This document shows positions 52,938 to 62,594 of a stretch of 64,000 nt of DNA, one piece after another (position 1 is the stretch's first letter; each line of letters opens with the position of its first letter). The notes under the pieces were generated by a model. That model was given only the letters and a program-made list of their open reading frames with translations. It was not told the DNA's origin and did no database searches. Source of the stretch: Marvinbryantia formatexigens DSM 14469 (lineage in GTDB: Bacteria > Bacillota > Clostridia > Lachnospirales > Lachnospiraceae). A program made the translations under genes and the position numbers. The stretch is taken from assembly GCF_025148285.1 (NCBI RefSeq), contig NZ_CP102268.1, forward strand, positions 186,001 to 250,000, in the 5' to 3' direction.

Positions 52938-53804
52938 TTGAAGGTATTTACTTCCTGCCAGGATGCCATCAATGCGTGCAGCACCAGCCATTCCTTTGCC
53001 CTTGCGCACCTGTACAGCGACGAAAAGCCAATGAAAATGCATATCCACAACAGCTACGAGCTGTATTTTTCTATTTCCGGCGGCCGCCAGTTTCTCATTG
53101 ACAACCGCTTTTACACCATACAGCCCGGCGACCTGTTTTTTATCAATCAGTACGAGAGCCACCATCTCACCCAGATTGACAGCCAGGTGCACGAACGCAT
53201 CGTGTTTTCCATCTACCCGGATTATCTGAAGGAGTTAAGCACGCCCGAAACAGATTTAAACTATTGTTTTTCCTGCCGTCCGGAAAATCTGGGACACAAA
53301 ATCTCTCTCTCCGACGAAGAGCAGAAACGCTTCCGCTACTATGTCCACAAGCTGTCCTCCATCCAGGGGTACGGCTCTGATCTGCTGGAAAAAGCGGTCT
53401 TTCTGGAGCTTATGGTCTATTTAAATCACTGCTTTTCCCGCTATGCCGGGCAGAACGCCGCGTCAAAAGAACCGGAAAAGCCGGAGGGCTACCACGCGCA
53501 GGTGGACCAGATTCTCGCCTACATCCACCAGAACATCGGGCAGCCTCTTGCAATCGAAACGCTGGCAGAGCACTTTTTCCTCAGCCCGTCCTACCTGTGC
53601 CGCATTTTTAAATCAACCACCGGTACGACCATCAACAAATACATCACCGCAAAGCGCATCACCCTGGCAAAATCGCTTCTGATGGAAGGACATACCGTAA
53701 GCGAAACGGCAGAGCTCTGCGGCTTTAACGATTACAGTAATTTTCTGAAGGCATTTACAAAAGCGGTGGGGATTTCACCGAAAAAATACGCCAGTTTTAC
53801 CTGA
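52938..53804 (+). CDS. AraC-family transcriptional regulator
   Basis: A 288-residue regulator, starting at a TTG (52938) eight bases after GGAGG; the nearby ATG at 52930 is out of frame and stops at once. Residues 20-110 are a cupin sensor (MHIHNSYELYFSISGGRQF). Residues 185-288 are two HTH motifs (IETLAEHFFLSPSYLCRIFK, AELCGFNDYSNFLKAF). It is divergent from kduI, so it probably controls kduID in response to a uronate. Confidence 0.9.
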   Translation: MKVFTSCQDAINACSTSHSFALAHLYSDEKPMKMHIHNSYELYFSISGGRQFLIDNRFYTIQPGDLFFINQYESHHLTQIDSQVHERIVFSIYPDYLKELSTPETDLNYCFSCRPENLGHKISLSDEEQKRFRYYVHKLSSIQGYGSDLLEKAVFLELMVYLNHCFSRYAGQNAASKEPEKPEGYHAQVDQILAYIHQNIGQPLAIETLAEHFFLSPSYLCRIFKSTTGTTINKYITAKRITLAKSLLMEGHTVSETAELCGFNDYSNFLKAFTKAVGISPKKYASFT

Positions 53805-53857
53805 TGCCTTTCTTTCCGGACCATTTCACCCCGATTACGAGTGCGCACCTGCTGTGT

Positions 53858-55561
53858 TTATCGTTTTTCCACTACAACCTTACAACGCTTTTTACAAAAT
53901 GCAATCCCATATGCAAGAATATCATTCCGCCCATCTTCACGGAGTTCTTCGTCATATCTGCGTTCCTTGATCTGCTCAAGCGCTCGTTCACACGCTTTAT
54001 CCAGTTCATCAATAGATCTGGCATACTTCAGTTCGATGATGATTCCTGCATCCGGTTCTTTCGGCTTTACCAGAATATCCGCAAATCCATCTCCCGCCTC
54101 CCTGTTTGATTTCACAGCCCAGGCAGAATTACTTTTCAGGATGCCAATCAAAATACCATGATAAAAGTTTTCCTTTTCCTCGTTCCTTGCCTTTGTATCC
54201 AGAACACTGATTGTTTCACCAAGAAACATTGTCAGTTCTTTCTGGATATCCTCTACTTTTCCTTCAAGAAATCCACGGTTAATTTTCTCTGTAGATGCCC
54301 TGTTATTGGCCACCACCCGGTCAAACCATTCTCGAATCTGAAGGACGAATACCTCACGGACTTCTTTATTCGGAATGGTCAGTTTGTACAATCCATTTTC
54401 ATTATTTCCGGTCTGCGTCAGATACCCGGTCATAAACAACACACTCCACATATTGTCAATGCCAGTATCAATTTCGTCATAAGTCAGATCCAAACAGATT
54501 CTCTTTTCAATGGATTTTCCTAAAATCAACTCTTCCATTTCTTCTTTTGTGGTCGTATCTGCCTTATCAATAAAACGTTTTACGAGATCATTCCCGCTGC
54601 TGTTGATCCAGTAAGCCTTTGGCTGTGCTTTCGGATTACTCACCAGGTCATCCACATAATTGATTACATCCCACGGACAATAAATATCAGCATTTCCGAA
54701 ACGGTAACCATCGTACCATTCCCTGATTTCGGGGAAATGTTCCTGCAAATTGTAATCTGCCAGCATTTTTTTAATCTCTTCATTCGTAAAGCCAAATTCT
54801 TCATCATAGCGAACATCATCCGCAGCATAAACCTTAAAGTTATTCAGTCCCGTAAAAATACTCTCTTTTGAAACACGAAGACATCCCGTCAAAACAGCAA
54901 ACTGCAAAAAACTGTTTGTTTTCAATGCCTGACCAAACAATCCTCGAATCAATGACACCATTTCCTGATAATAACCATGCTGGAACGCTTTATCCAGCGG
55001 CACATCATACTCGTCTATCAGAACAATCACTTTCTGGCCATAGTGCCGGTACAGAAGCTGCGATAATGTCTGCAGGCTGGATATCAGAATATCCTCATCC
55101 ATTGAATACTTTCCATTAACCAGATTTGTAATCGCATAATATTTCTTTCGATCGTTATCTGTCAGTTTCCTGCTCTCGGACAAAAAAGCAAATCGCTCTG
55201 CTTCAACCCCAATCAATTCCGTCAGGCGATACTTTGCAGCTTCAAATGTTAATCCATCTATACCTTTCAGTGAAAGAAATATCACGGGATATTTTCCCAT
55301 GTACTTTTCGCACAACTCTTTGTTGTCAGAAATAAATAGGTCATCAAACAGTGCCGTGTCCATTCCGATTTCAAAAAAGCTCTTAAGCATGCTCATGTTT
55401 AATGTTTTCCCAAATCGGCGTGGTCTTGTAAAAAGGTTTACCTTGCTCCAATTTTCAAGAAGCTGCTCAATCAGCTTTGTTTTATCTACATAGTAAAACC
55501 CATTGCTTCGAATCTCTTGAAAATCCTCAAGTCCAACAGGCAACATTTTTAGCTCTGCCAT
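53858..55561 (-). CDS. AAA-ATPase-like / PD-(D/E)XK nuclease protein, copy 1
   Basis: A 567-residue protein of the PF09820-PF08011 type. The start at 55561 (MAELKMLPVGLEDFQEI) follows AAAGGAG. The ATPase part has the Walker-A-like RPRRFGKTLNMSML and Walker B VIVLIDEYDVPLDKAF. The C-terminal nuclease domain has GDGFADILVKPK followed by GIIIELKYARS, the D...ExK core. Such proteins occur in many copies in gut Firmicutes and Bacteroidetes; no function is established. GC is lower than in the core genes. Confidence 0.85.
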   Translation of the reverse strand: MAELKMLPVGLEDFQEIRSNGFYYVDKTKLIEQLLENWSKVNLFTRPRRFGKTLNMSMLKSFFEIGMDTALFDDLFISDNKELCEKYMGKYPVIFLSLKGIDGLTFEAAKYRLTELIGVEAERFAFLSESRKLTDNDRKKYYAITNLVNGKYSMDEDILISSLQTLSQLLYRHYGQKVIVLIDEYDVPLDKAFQHGYYQEMVSLIRGLFGQALKTNSFLQFAVLTGCLRVSKESIFTGLNNFKVYAADDVRYDEEFGFTNEEIKKMLADYNLQEHFPEIREWYDGYRFGNADIYCPWDVINYVDDLVSNPKAQPKAYWINSSGNDLVKRFIDKADTTTKEEMEELILGKSIEKRICLDLTYDEIDTGIDNMWSVLFMTGYLTQTGNNENGLYKLTIPNKEVREVFVLQIREWFDRVVANNRASTEKINRGFLEGKVEDIQKELTMFLGETISVLDTKARNEEKENFYHGILIGILKSNSAWAVKSNREAGDGFADILVKPKEPDAGIIIELKYARSIDELDKACERALEQIKERRYDEELREDGRNDILAYGIAFCKKRCKVVVEKR

Positions 55562-55620
55562 ACACTGCACGCTCCTTTCCAAGCTACGCAAGACTTCCTT
55601 TGATCAGAATTTAATCACTT

Positions 55621-56877
55621 TCAGTTCATGGGTAAATACCGATCATGAATCTTTTCTATTTGGTTCGCAACAGTCTCATTTTCCATATTCAGAGTTGCAT
55701 CCAGGAGATCCTCAGACTCTTTCTGCAGCCGTATAAGTTCATCCCACTTTTTCCGTCTGGTTGCCCGAATCAATTCCTGGCGAATCTCTTCATTTGGGAC
55801 AAAAGCAGCCTGCTCTTTTTGATCGTATGCCAAATAACCAAGATGTATCAGATATGTAATGACATCGTCCCGATTGGCAAAGTGGACTGTATCATTCTGG
55901 AACGAAGTGACATCAATTTTCACCTGGTCACCCGATAACATTTCTATAATGGCACTCTTTAAGCCATCGTAGTTCATGTTTATCAGAGGAACAATAGCTT
56001 CATATGACGCCGTACCCGACCAGTAACTTTGAAATTCTTCATTCGTCATCAGTTGAACAACTGCATTTGGATTATACACATGAAACTTTCCAACAACATA
56101 TCCATCGTACCAGCGCTTTACCTCATCAAAATCCCGATTATATTCTTCACAGAGTTTTTTTACTTCGTCCTCTGTAAAGCCAATATAAGGTGCAAGGGGT
56201 CCTGCGCTCAGCATCGAATAATGCCTGAGGTTATTTACAGCTGATTGTGACTTATCTTTCCTAAAAGGTAAAATACCAGTCAAATATGCCAGCTGAATGT
56301 ATTTTGTCGGTTCCGTCCCTTTAAACATTCCACGAAGAAAGTTCAGATACTCATCCTGAACCTTTTTATTCATGGCCTCATCTCTAATCAAAACATCCCA
56401 CTCATCTATGATAATGATAAACTTCTGTCCAGTTTTCTCCCGTATCCGTAAAAATCCGTCAGACAAAAATGAAACATTCTGCGGCAAGGTCGAAGGATGA
56501 ATATCCCGCAGTTCATCCAACACAGCATTGGTTATAAATTGAACAATACTATTTACGTCTTCGCAGTTTGCAAGAAACCACTGGACATCGATATGAATCA
56601 CATCATACTTATTAAGATGCTTTTTGAATTCAGGGTCTTTGCTTATTTCCAGCCCCGTAAACATCTGCTCTGATTCTGCGCCTTTGCTGTAATAAGCTGC
56701 AAGCATATTAGCAGCATATGATTTTCCGAATCTACGCGGACGGCTGTTGCAAATATACCCTTCCATCGTGTCCAATACACTGTTTGTATACTTAAGCAGA
56801 CCGGTCTTGTCCACATATATTCTGGAATTCAAAGCAACTTGAAACGCGCTGTTATCAAGATTAACAAATCTTCCCAT
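55621..56877 (-). CDS. AAA-ATPase-like protein, copy 2, lacking the nuclease domain
   Basis: A 418-residue member of a different subgroup (MGRFVNLDNSAFQVALNS), with RPRRFGKSYAANML and IIIIDEWDVLIRD. Full-length relatives continue for about 100-150 residues with a PD-(D/E)XK domain. Here the protein stops at HDRYLPMN, and the 59 bases to the next gene contain no nuclease remnant in any frame I checked. It is either a truncated pseudogene or a stand-alone ATPase. Confidence 0.78.
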   Translation of the reverse strand: MGRFVNLDNSAFQVALNSRIYVDKTGLLKYTNSVLDTMEGYICNSRPRRFGKSYAANMLAAYYSKGAESEQMFTGLEISKDPEFKKHLNKYDVIHIDVQWFLANCEDVNSIVQFITNAVLDELRDIHPSTLPQNVSFLSDGFLRIREKTGQKFIIIIDEWDVLIRDEAMNKKVQDEYLNFLRGMFKGTEPTKYIQLAYLTGILPFRKDKSQSAVNNLRHYSMLSAGPLAPYIGFTEDEVKKLCEEYNRDFDEVKRWYDGYVVGKFHVYNPNAVVQLMTNEEFQSYWSGTASYEAIVPLINMNYDGLKSAIIEMLSGDQVKIDVTSFQNDTVHFANRDDVITYLIHLGYLAYDQKEQAAFVPNEEIRQELIRATRRKKWDELIRLQKESEDLLDATLNMENETVANQIEKIHDRYLPMN

Positions 56878-56941
56878 GCGGTTCAGACTCCTTTCTGGAG
56901 CTGTTCCTTACAGAAAGCTACAACTCACCTGTTATACATTG

Positions 56942-56970
56942 ATTTTACCATTTAGTCGGTCAAATAGCAA
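56942..56970 (-). promoter_or_regulatory. Promoter of AAA-ATPase copy 2
   Basis: -35 TTGCTA (56965-56970) and -10 TAAAAT (56942-56947), 17-base spacing, about 65 bases before the gene. It could serve copies 2 and 1 together. Confidence 0.6.
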
Positions 56971-57125
56971 GTTGATAACACCCATTGGACGTTTACTGTC
57001 AAGGTGCTCCGGCTACTGAATAGTAGTCGGGTATTTTTCTGTTAACGGCTGAAAATTAAGCGCTTACTTTTAAGCATTTATTTTATTGCTTTTTTACTTC
57101 AAAACTGTAAAACACAGGTTTTAGC

Positions 57126-58847
57126 TCATTCAGCCATGACTACCATGCATTCTTTCCCGCAGAAAGCCATGCCGTATTTTATGATTTTGTCCATTCTTCG
57201 CTGTCCCAGACCAACAGCATATTTCCTGCCCTCAATCTGCTTCAATGCCTCTGCACACCCCTTCCCAAGATTGCCATCGTCCGCATATTTCAGCTCAATC
57301 ACAATACCAATCCTGTCCGGCGTACAAATCACAATATCGCTGTAACCATTTCCAAGCTCCGCATTTGAGCGGATCAGCCAGTCGCTGCGGCTTTGTAACA
57401 ATCCTAAGACCATGCCGTGATATACCGCAGGCACGCCCTCCGGGTGAAAGTTCTCCTTCATGTCCTTTCTGACGGCGGTATCGCGCACACTGATCGAACC
57501 CCAAAGGTAATCGTGAAGCATATCTCCGATCAACTTTACATCACCGCATGGAAACGCCGCACAGAATTTTTCAATCCTTGACAGGTCAGCCCTGGATGTG
57601 GCTTTGAACCATTCCTTCACCTGGGTAATGAACAAATCGTTGATTTCCGCATTTGGTATGGAAAGCATATATTCTTTTGCGGAAATGTTTTCCGTGACCG
57701 TCAGATAACCCGTCATCAGCAGGACGCTCCACAGGTTTTCAATACTGCTGTCCAAATCTCTGTACGTTAATTCCTGCGAAACAGTTTTCCGGATACTCCC
57801 CCCGGCAATCAACTGTTCAATTTCGTCCCTTGTAGTCTGGTCAGCTTTGTCAATAAAGCGCCGGACCATGTCATTCCCGCTGGTGTTCGCCCAATAGTTG
57901 TCTGGAAACGCCTTCCTGTTCCTGCGGAGGGCCTGTGTGTATTTGATGACATCCCACGGGCAGTAAATGGATACCCCGCCAAACCGGTACCCGTCATACC
58001 AGTCGCGCATGGTGTCGATGGCTTCTTCCCTGCCATAATATTCCAGAAGTTCCCTCACTTCATCCTCTGTAAAGCCAAAGCTGTCATTAAAATACTCATC
58101 CGTAATTGTCATGACGTTAAGGTTATTAAGACCAGTGAAAATGCTCTCCTTCGAGATGCGCAGGCAACCGGTAATAACCGCAAATTCGAGGTCGGGATTC
58201 GTCTTTAGAGCATTTCCAAAAAGGTTCCTGATAAGCGTCACCATTTCATCATAATATCCACTCTGAAATGCCTTATCAAGCGGCACATCGTATTCGTCAA
58301 TCAGAAGAATTACCTTTTTCCCGTAGTGCTTTGACAAGAGCAAAGAAAGGACTTTTAAACTTGTCAGCATAACTGCATCCGTCATTGTAAACACTGCATC
58401 CTGCGAATTTCCTACATCTATAAGTTGAAGGTACATCTCATGTTCTTTTTCTGATAATTTATCACTTTCAAGAAGGAATTGAAATCTCATAGCCTCCATT
58501 CCGATTACAGAACGCAATGCCGAACACGCCTCTTTAAAATCTCTCCCGTCAACGCTCTTCAGCGTTATCGAAATCACAGGGAACCTCCCCATGTATTCTT
58601 TACACAGATCTGTCTCCTGTGAAATTTTCAGACCATCAAACAGCTTCCCATCTGTTCCAATTTCAAAGAAGCATTTCAGCATATCCATTGTCAGGGTCTT
58701 CCCGAACCGGCGTGGACGGGTAAAAAGATTAACTTCACCCAGATTCTGCAGAAGCTCCGCTATAAACATGGTTTTATCCACATAATAATAGTTTCCGGAT
58801 GAAAACTTTTCAAAAAACTCCACTCCAACAGGTAACTTCTTTATCAT
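57126..58847 (-). CDS. AAA-ATPase-like / PD-(D/E)XK nuclease protein, copy 3
   Basis: A 573-residue close relative of copy 1 (LPVGVEFFEKFSSGNYYYVDK). It has RPRRFGKTLTMDML, VILLIDEYDVPLDKAF, and the nuclease core GNGYSDIVICTPD then GIVIELKYADDG. The start is 58847 (MIKKLPVG); a longer frame to 58931 is unsupported. The sequence between copies 2 and 3 (56878-57125) holds only the copy 2 promoter and a short hairpin. Confidence 0.85.
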   Translation of the reverse strand: MIKKLPVGVEFFEKFSSGNYYYVDKTMFIAELLQNLGEVNLFTRPRRFGKTLTMDMLKCFFEIGTDGKLFDGLKISQETDLCKEYMGRFPVISITLKSVDGRDFKEACSALRSVIGMEAMRFQFLLESDKLSEKEHEMYLQLIDVGNSQDAVFTMTDAVMLTSLKVLSLLLSKHYGKKVILLIDEYDVPLDKAFQSGYYDEMVTLIRNLFGNALKTNPDLEFAVITGCLRISKESIFTGLNNLNVMTITDEYFNDSFGFTEDEVRELLEYYGREEAIDTMRDWYDGYRFGGVSIYCPWDVIKYTQALRRNRKAFPDNYWANTSGNDMVRRFIDKADQTTRDEIEQLIAGGSIRKTVSQELTYRDLDSSIENLWSVLLMTGYLTVTENISAKEYMLSIPNAEINDLFITQVKEWFKATSRADLSRIEKFCAAFPCGDVKLIGDMLHDYLWGSISVRDTAVRKDMKENFHPEGVPAVYHGMVLGLLQSRSDWLIRSNAELGNGYSDIVICTPDRIGIVIELKYADDGNLGKGCAEALKQIEGRKYAVGLGQRRMDKIIKYGMAFCGKECMVVMAE

Positions 58848-58998
58848 CTGTCCCCACACTCCTTTCCGAAGTGGTTTAAGGCTCGTCCACTCCCGCAATC
58901 CATAAGAACAGTAAATTACAAAAGCGCACAATTGTTCTATTTTTTTAGTTTACCAGAAAGCCGCCTGACAGTCAACGGATTCAGCGAAATACGATGAA

Positions 58999-59235
58999 AT
59001 GTATAAGCAGAAAATTATTGCCCATAATCTCAAAACCGCTAAGGAGCAGATCGTCGATGACCTAAATGATGTCATGTCCCCTTTACAGCGCCGGAATAAT
59101 CTAGTGTTAACTGAACTTCCAGTATTGGAATTGTCTATAGCTGGTATGACCTTCCGGATACCCCAGGTAACAGATACGGATTTTCTTGAACAGTTGATCC
59201 GTATCTTACGGAGAACATTATGTGTAAGTAGGTAA
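58999..59235 (+). pseudogene. Remnant reading frame cut by IS66, possibly an old IS66 TnpA end
   Basis: A 78-codon frame whose last four codons and stop come from the IS66 end. The part LELSIAGMTFRIPQVTDTD followed by FLEQLIRILRRTL resembles the C-terminus of IS66 TnpA proteins (an LP-x-I-x-I strand then a leucine-rich helix). No clear ribosome binding site is seen. It may be debris of an earlier element; the family match is weak. Confidence 0.35.
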
Positions 59236-59298
59236 TAATCCGTACCTTGACAGAATAAGAAATCCCCCAGAGGTTTACTTGGGGGGTGAAGCTGGTTG

Positions 59299-60948
59299 CT
59301 ATTTTTTATGCTTGCTGCGGCAATCCTCAGGAAGACCGGAGGACCACGGAAGGAGTTCTGTCATTTCTTCTTTTGCCGGAAATGCACCGAGATCTTTCAT
59401 CTTTTCCAGCACATAGGTTAGATAGTTGTATGGCTTCAGACCATTCAGAAGAGCTGTTTCTGTGATGCTGTATACAGTCGCGCTGGTCTGTGCTCCCCTG
59501 ATACTTTTGGAAAACAGCCAGTTACGGCGGCCTATGGCAAAATTTTTCAGTGCCCGTTCCGCAACTGAATTATCAATACTTAACTGCCCGTCTTCCAGAT
59601 ATCTTTTCAGATATGTTTCCTGGTTCAGGGTATACAGCACTGCTTCCCCGATCTTCGAGGATCTGTCCACAGCATCCTCCAGGGTATGCAGCCACTCAAA
59701 GAAAGCCTCTAAAAGCGGCTTTGCCTGCTTTTGACGCTCTTCATACCTTTCTTCCGGCGTTTTATCACGGATGATCTCTTCAATCTTATAGAGCATTCCG
59801 ATCCGTGCCATTGCCTGATATGCAGTTGTTTCCTTCAGCTGCTCTTTGGTGAAGTCCTTTTTTAAAATAGTCAGGGCTTCATCAAACCTGCGCCTCGCAT
59901 GGGCCATGCACCCTGTTACGGTGATCCTTCCCGGAAGGCTGTGGTATGCCTGGTATCCATCGCAGGTGAAATAACCATGGAACTGGTCACCGAGGAATCT
60001 GGCCGGATGATATCCGGCGCGCGTCCTTTCGTATTGGAAGAGCACCATCCGCGGTGAGCCGCTGTATTCATCTGTGAGATAGACCCACATCCAGTTCTGG
60101 GTGGAACCTTTCTGCTCCGGCTCATCGATCACCTGGACCCGGGTCTCATCCACATGGGCATATCTGCTCCGAAGGAATTCTTCCTTCATCAGCTCACAGA
60201 GCGGCTGCAGGTACCGGCCCGCACACTGGATGATCCAATTCGCCATGGTCTTTGTTGAAAGGTTCAGGTCATAACGGGCGAATTCCCGTTCCTGACGTGC
60301 AAGGGGCATGCCGTTCACATACTTTGCATTCATGATGCCTGCCACCAGGGATGGCGTTGCCACACTTCCTTTGAGGAGGGAAGGTGTCTTTTCCGGACGC
60401 TTCATCGCACCGCATTTCGGACAGCTGTAAACACAGGTATTCTCCTCCACGGCCTCAAAACGTGCGGGGACGAATTTCAGACGCTTTACGGTCTCTTTCG
60501 TTACAACTTTATATTTCATACCGCAGTCCGGGCAGTATCTGTCCATCCCAGTCAGCTTGTATTCGATCACTTCCGTCGTTTCAAAAGCGGAAAGGTCCTC
60601 CTCCTTTTTGCCGGAACGTTTCTTTCTTTTATAGGAAGATGGATGGATCTCTTCCATGTCCGGCTCCGGCGCATCCGGATCTGCTTCCTGTTCCGCTTCA
60701 TTGAAGAGGTTCAGCTGGGTATAGCCATCCGCATACTTCTCACTGGATGCCCCAAACCGTTTGCGCTGTGCAAGGGTCAGGCGGTCGGAAAGCATCGCGT
60801 TCAGGAACTCCAGCTCCTTTGTTTTTTCCGTAAGGATCCGGATCTGGTTTTCCTGTTCCTGCTGGTGCTTCTGCATCACCCGCATCAACGCTATGATATT
60901 TTCCCTGCTCATGCCGTTCAGCTGTTCTTCTGTAAAAAGCGGCTCCAT
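59299..60948 (-). CDS. tnpC: IS66 transposase TnpC
   Basis: A 549-residue DDE transposase with an N-terminal coiled coil (MQKHQQEQENQIRILTEK) and a zinc-finger region (CPDCGMKYKV, CPKCGAMKRPE). The catalytic core has AHVDETRVQVIDE, GCMAHARRRFDEAL and NSVAERALKNFAIGRRNW. The frame is intact. Confidence 0.95.
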   Translation of the reverse strand: MEPLFTEEQLNGMSRENIIALMRVMQKHQQEQENQIRILTEKTKELEFLNAMLSDRLTLAQRKRFGASSEKYADGYTQLNLFNEAEQEADPDAPEPDMEEIHPSSYKRKKRSGKKEEDLSAFETTEVIEYKLTGMDRYCPDCGMKYKVVTKETVKRLKFVPARFEAVEENTCVYSCPKCGAMKRPEKTPSLLKGSVATPSLVAGIMNAKYVNGMPLARQEREFARYDLNLSTKTMANWIIQCAGRYLQPLCELMKEEFLRSRYAHVDETRVQVIDEPEQKGSTQNWMWVYLTDEYSGSPRMVLFQYERTRAGYHPARFLGDQFHGYFTCDGYQAYHSLPGRITVTGCMAHARRRFDEALTILKKDFTKEQLKETTAYQAMARIGMLYKIEEIIRDKTPEERYEERQKQAKPLLEAFFEWLHTLEDAVDRSSKIGEAVLYTLNQETYLKRYLEDGQLSIDNSVAERALKNFAIGRRNWLFSKSIRGAQTSATVYSITETALLNGLKPYNYLTYVLEKMKDLGAFPAKEEMTELLPWSSGLPEDCRSKHKK

Positions 60949-61065
60949 CCTGTAACCTCAACTTTCTAAGATCTCTAACAGAAAGTATACCATGGAGAAG
61001 GGGCAGAGAAAAAGCCGCATAAAAGGAAGAAAATTTCGGCTTTTTGCGGATTGACAGAGCTAAGC

Positions 61066-61418
61066 TCACACGACAACCTTCGGATGGCGCTCTTCAAAAG
61101 CACCGCTGGGCTTGAGGGATAGACCATCACACAGCCAATGGATTTCTTTTAATGTGACTTTTTCAGTTCATCCGGTGTATCAGGCCAATGGAAAGAATCA
61201 CGGTCCGGTCGTTTCATCAGGATCCAGAATCCGGATCCGTCCCACGGAAGGATCTTGATCAATGTGCGCCTGCGATTGCAGAACGCGAACATACCGCGGG
61301 AGTACGGGTCGAGATGGAATTTCAGTTTGATGACCGCTGCCAGACCCGTGTAGCTTTTACGGAGGTCTGTGCAGCCGCATGCCAGATAAACAGTAGTGCT
61401 ACCGGAAAAATCAAGCAT
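61066..61418 (-). pseudogene. tnpB: IS66 TnpB with a -1 frameshift
   Basis: The zero frame (61149-61418) encodes 89 residues starting MLDFSGSTTVYLACGCTDLR and stops after WPDTPDELKKSH. Reading -1 from the GAAAAAG run (about 61158-61164) restores the family C-terminus, VTLKEIHWLCDGLSLKPSG, and runs to a stop at 61066-61068. That gives about 117 residues, the usual TnpB length. Either one A has been lost from a homopolymer or the frame change is programmed; the slippery site is not a classic heptamer. Confidence 0.8.
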
Positions 61419-61755
61419 AGCTCTTTAACGTCTGAAGAAGGGCTGCCATCAGCCTGGATGGACAGTCAGCACCGATCTCGATCCGGATATTTTCCGGGAG
61501 ACAGATCGCCACAGGGGAGTTACCCATGTTTTCAGCAGTTCGGATCTCCTGAACAGATGGAAGCTTTGCGAACACCGTCTCGCTGTCCTCTTCTTTTTCG
61601 GAGACTTCTGACTGGATCTTTCGGATCCAGTAACCCAATGTAGACTGTGGAACCCCATTCTGTTTACACCAGTCTTTACGGGATAAACCACTTGCCTGGA
61701 AAGCGCTGATCCGGTCTGTCCAAGGATCAGTCTTTGAAGCTGCATTGTCATTCAT
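61411..61755 (-). CDS. tnpA: IS66 accessory protein TnpA
   Basis: A protein of 114 residues from 61755, or 122 from the frame start at 61779. Start choice is uncertain because the GGAGG lies between the ATGs. It has an HTH-like N-terminus (SGLSRKDWCKQNGVPQSTLGYW) and a C-terminal IRIEIGADCPSRLMAALL segment. It overlaps tnpB by 8 bases. Confidence 0.9.
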   Translation of the reverse strand: MNDNAASKTDPWTDRISAFQASGLSRKDWCKQNGVPQSTLGYWIRKIQSEVSEKEEDSETVFAKLPSVQEIRTAENMGNSPVAICLPENIRIEIGADCPSRLMAALLQTLKSYA

Positions 61756-61866
61756 ATTTATAATCATCACCTCCATCATTTGAAATCATCTTATCAAATG
61801 TGGAGATAAATTTGTAGATACGGATTATTACCTACTTACATATTTTCCGCCAAGGCGCACATAATA

Positions 61867-62496
61867 TCAGTCCTCGCCGTATTTGTCCTTCTGTGTGTAG
61901 TCGATTACCTCCACGATATCGCCCACATAGAGCTTCGGATAACTCTTAATGTTTTCATAGTCCGTCCCCGCCCAGACGCGCACGTTTACATCGTCCGCCA
62001 CACATCTGCCGCGGAACAGCTCTTTTCTGTCCGCCGGATCGCTGCCGCCGGACGTCTGACCGCCGCTCTTTACATAACGGCGCACCTCCAGAAGCTGGTA
62101 GGTGTGGCGGTACTCGGTCGCCTTTTTCCTCACTGGACCGATGCCAGCCCCATGTCCCGAAAACTCACCGTTTCCCATATAATACTCCACATGACGTGAA
62201 TCGTAGCGGGACGGCCCCCAGAACACAAGATTCCCCTCCTGCATCTTTACAAGATCCTTTTTCGAAAGGCTCTTCCTGCTGGCGTCTGTATTTTTCAATA
62301 CCAGCGTTCCTTTGTCGATCTGCTCGCCGGTCCATGTGCCAACGAAGATGCCGAGACCACGCTCATAGCATTTCCACACCAGAGACGAGCAGTCCGAATA
62401 TCCATCAAAAACATTCTCGCGCAGATAGCTCTGCGTGTAGGAATTTCTCCCCTCACGCGACCGGATCAGCGCGCTGACATCTGCAATGCCTGCCAT
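61867..62496 (-). pseudogene. NlpC/P60-SH3 cell-wall hydrolase, 3' end lost
   Basis: The 209-residue frame starts at 62496 with GGAGG six bases upstream. The NlpC/P60-like part has the catalytic-type cysteine in DGYSDCSSLVWKC and histidine in DSRHVEYYMGNGEF. The SH3 part begins ADDVNVRVWAG and ends at YGED. After the TGA the same frame continues YYVRLGGKY, as expected of SH3 domains with tryptophan at the stop position, and then runs into the IS66 end. There is no signal peptide, so a phage endolysin origin is likely. Confidence 0.75.
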
Positions 62497-62594
62497 AGTT
62501 TACCTCCAAATACTTAGGTTACCCTATCAGCATATGCAGCATATCCCAGCTTTGGAAACAGATAGCGCCTGCCTTTTGAAACGCAGACTCTTTT

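Larger units (their letters stand above)
59224..61839 (-). mobile_element. IS66-family insertion sequence
   Basis: About 2.6 kb, bounded by perfect inverted repeats of about 21-22 bp (GTAAGTAGGTAATAATCCGT at each end, inward). It carries tnpA, tnpB and tnpC in the usual order. The 8-bp flanks (CATTATGT and ATATTTTC) do not match, so there is no target duplication and one side has been rearranged. Confidence 0.92.
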
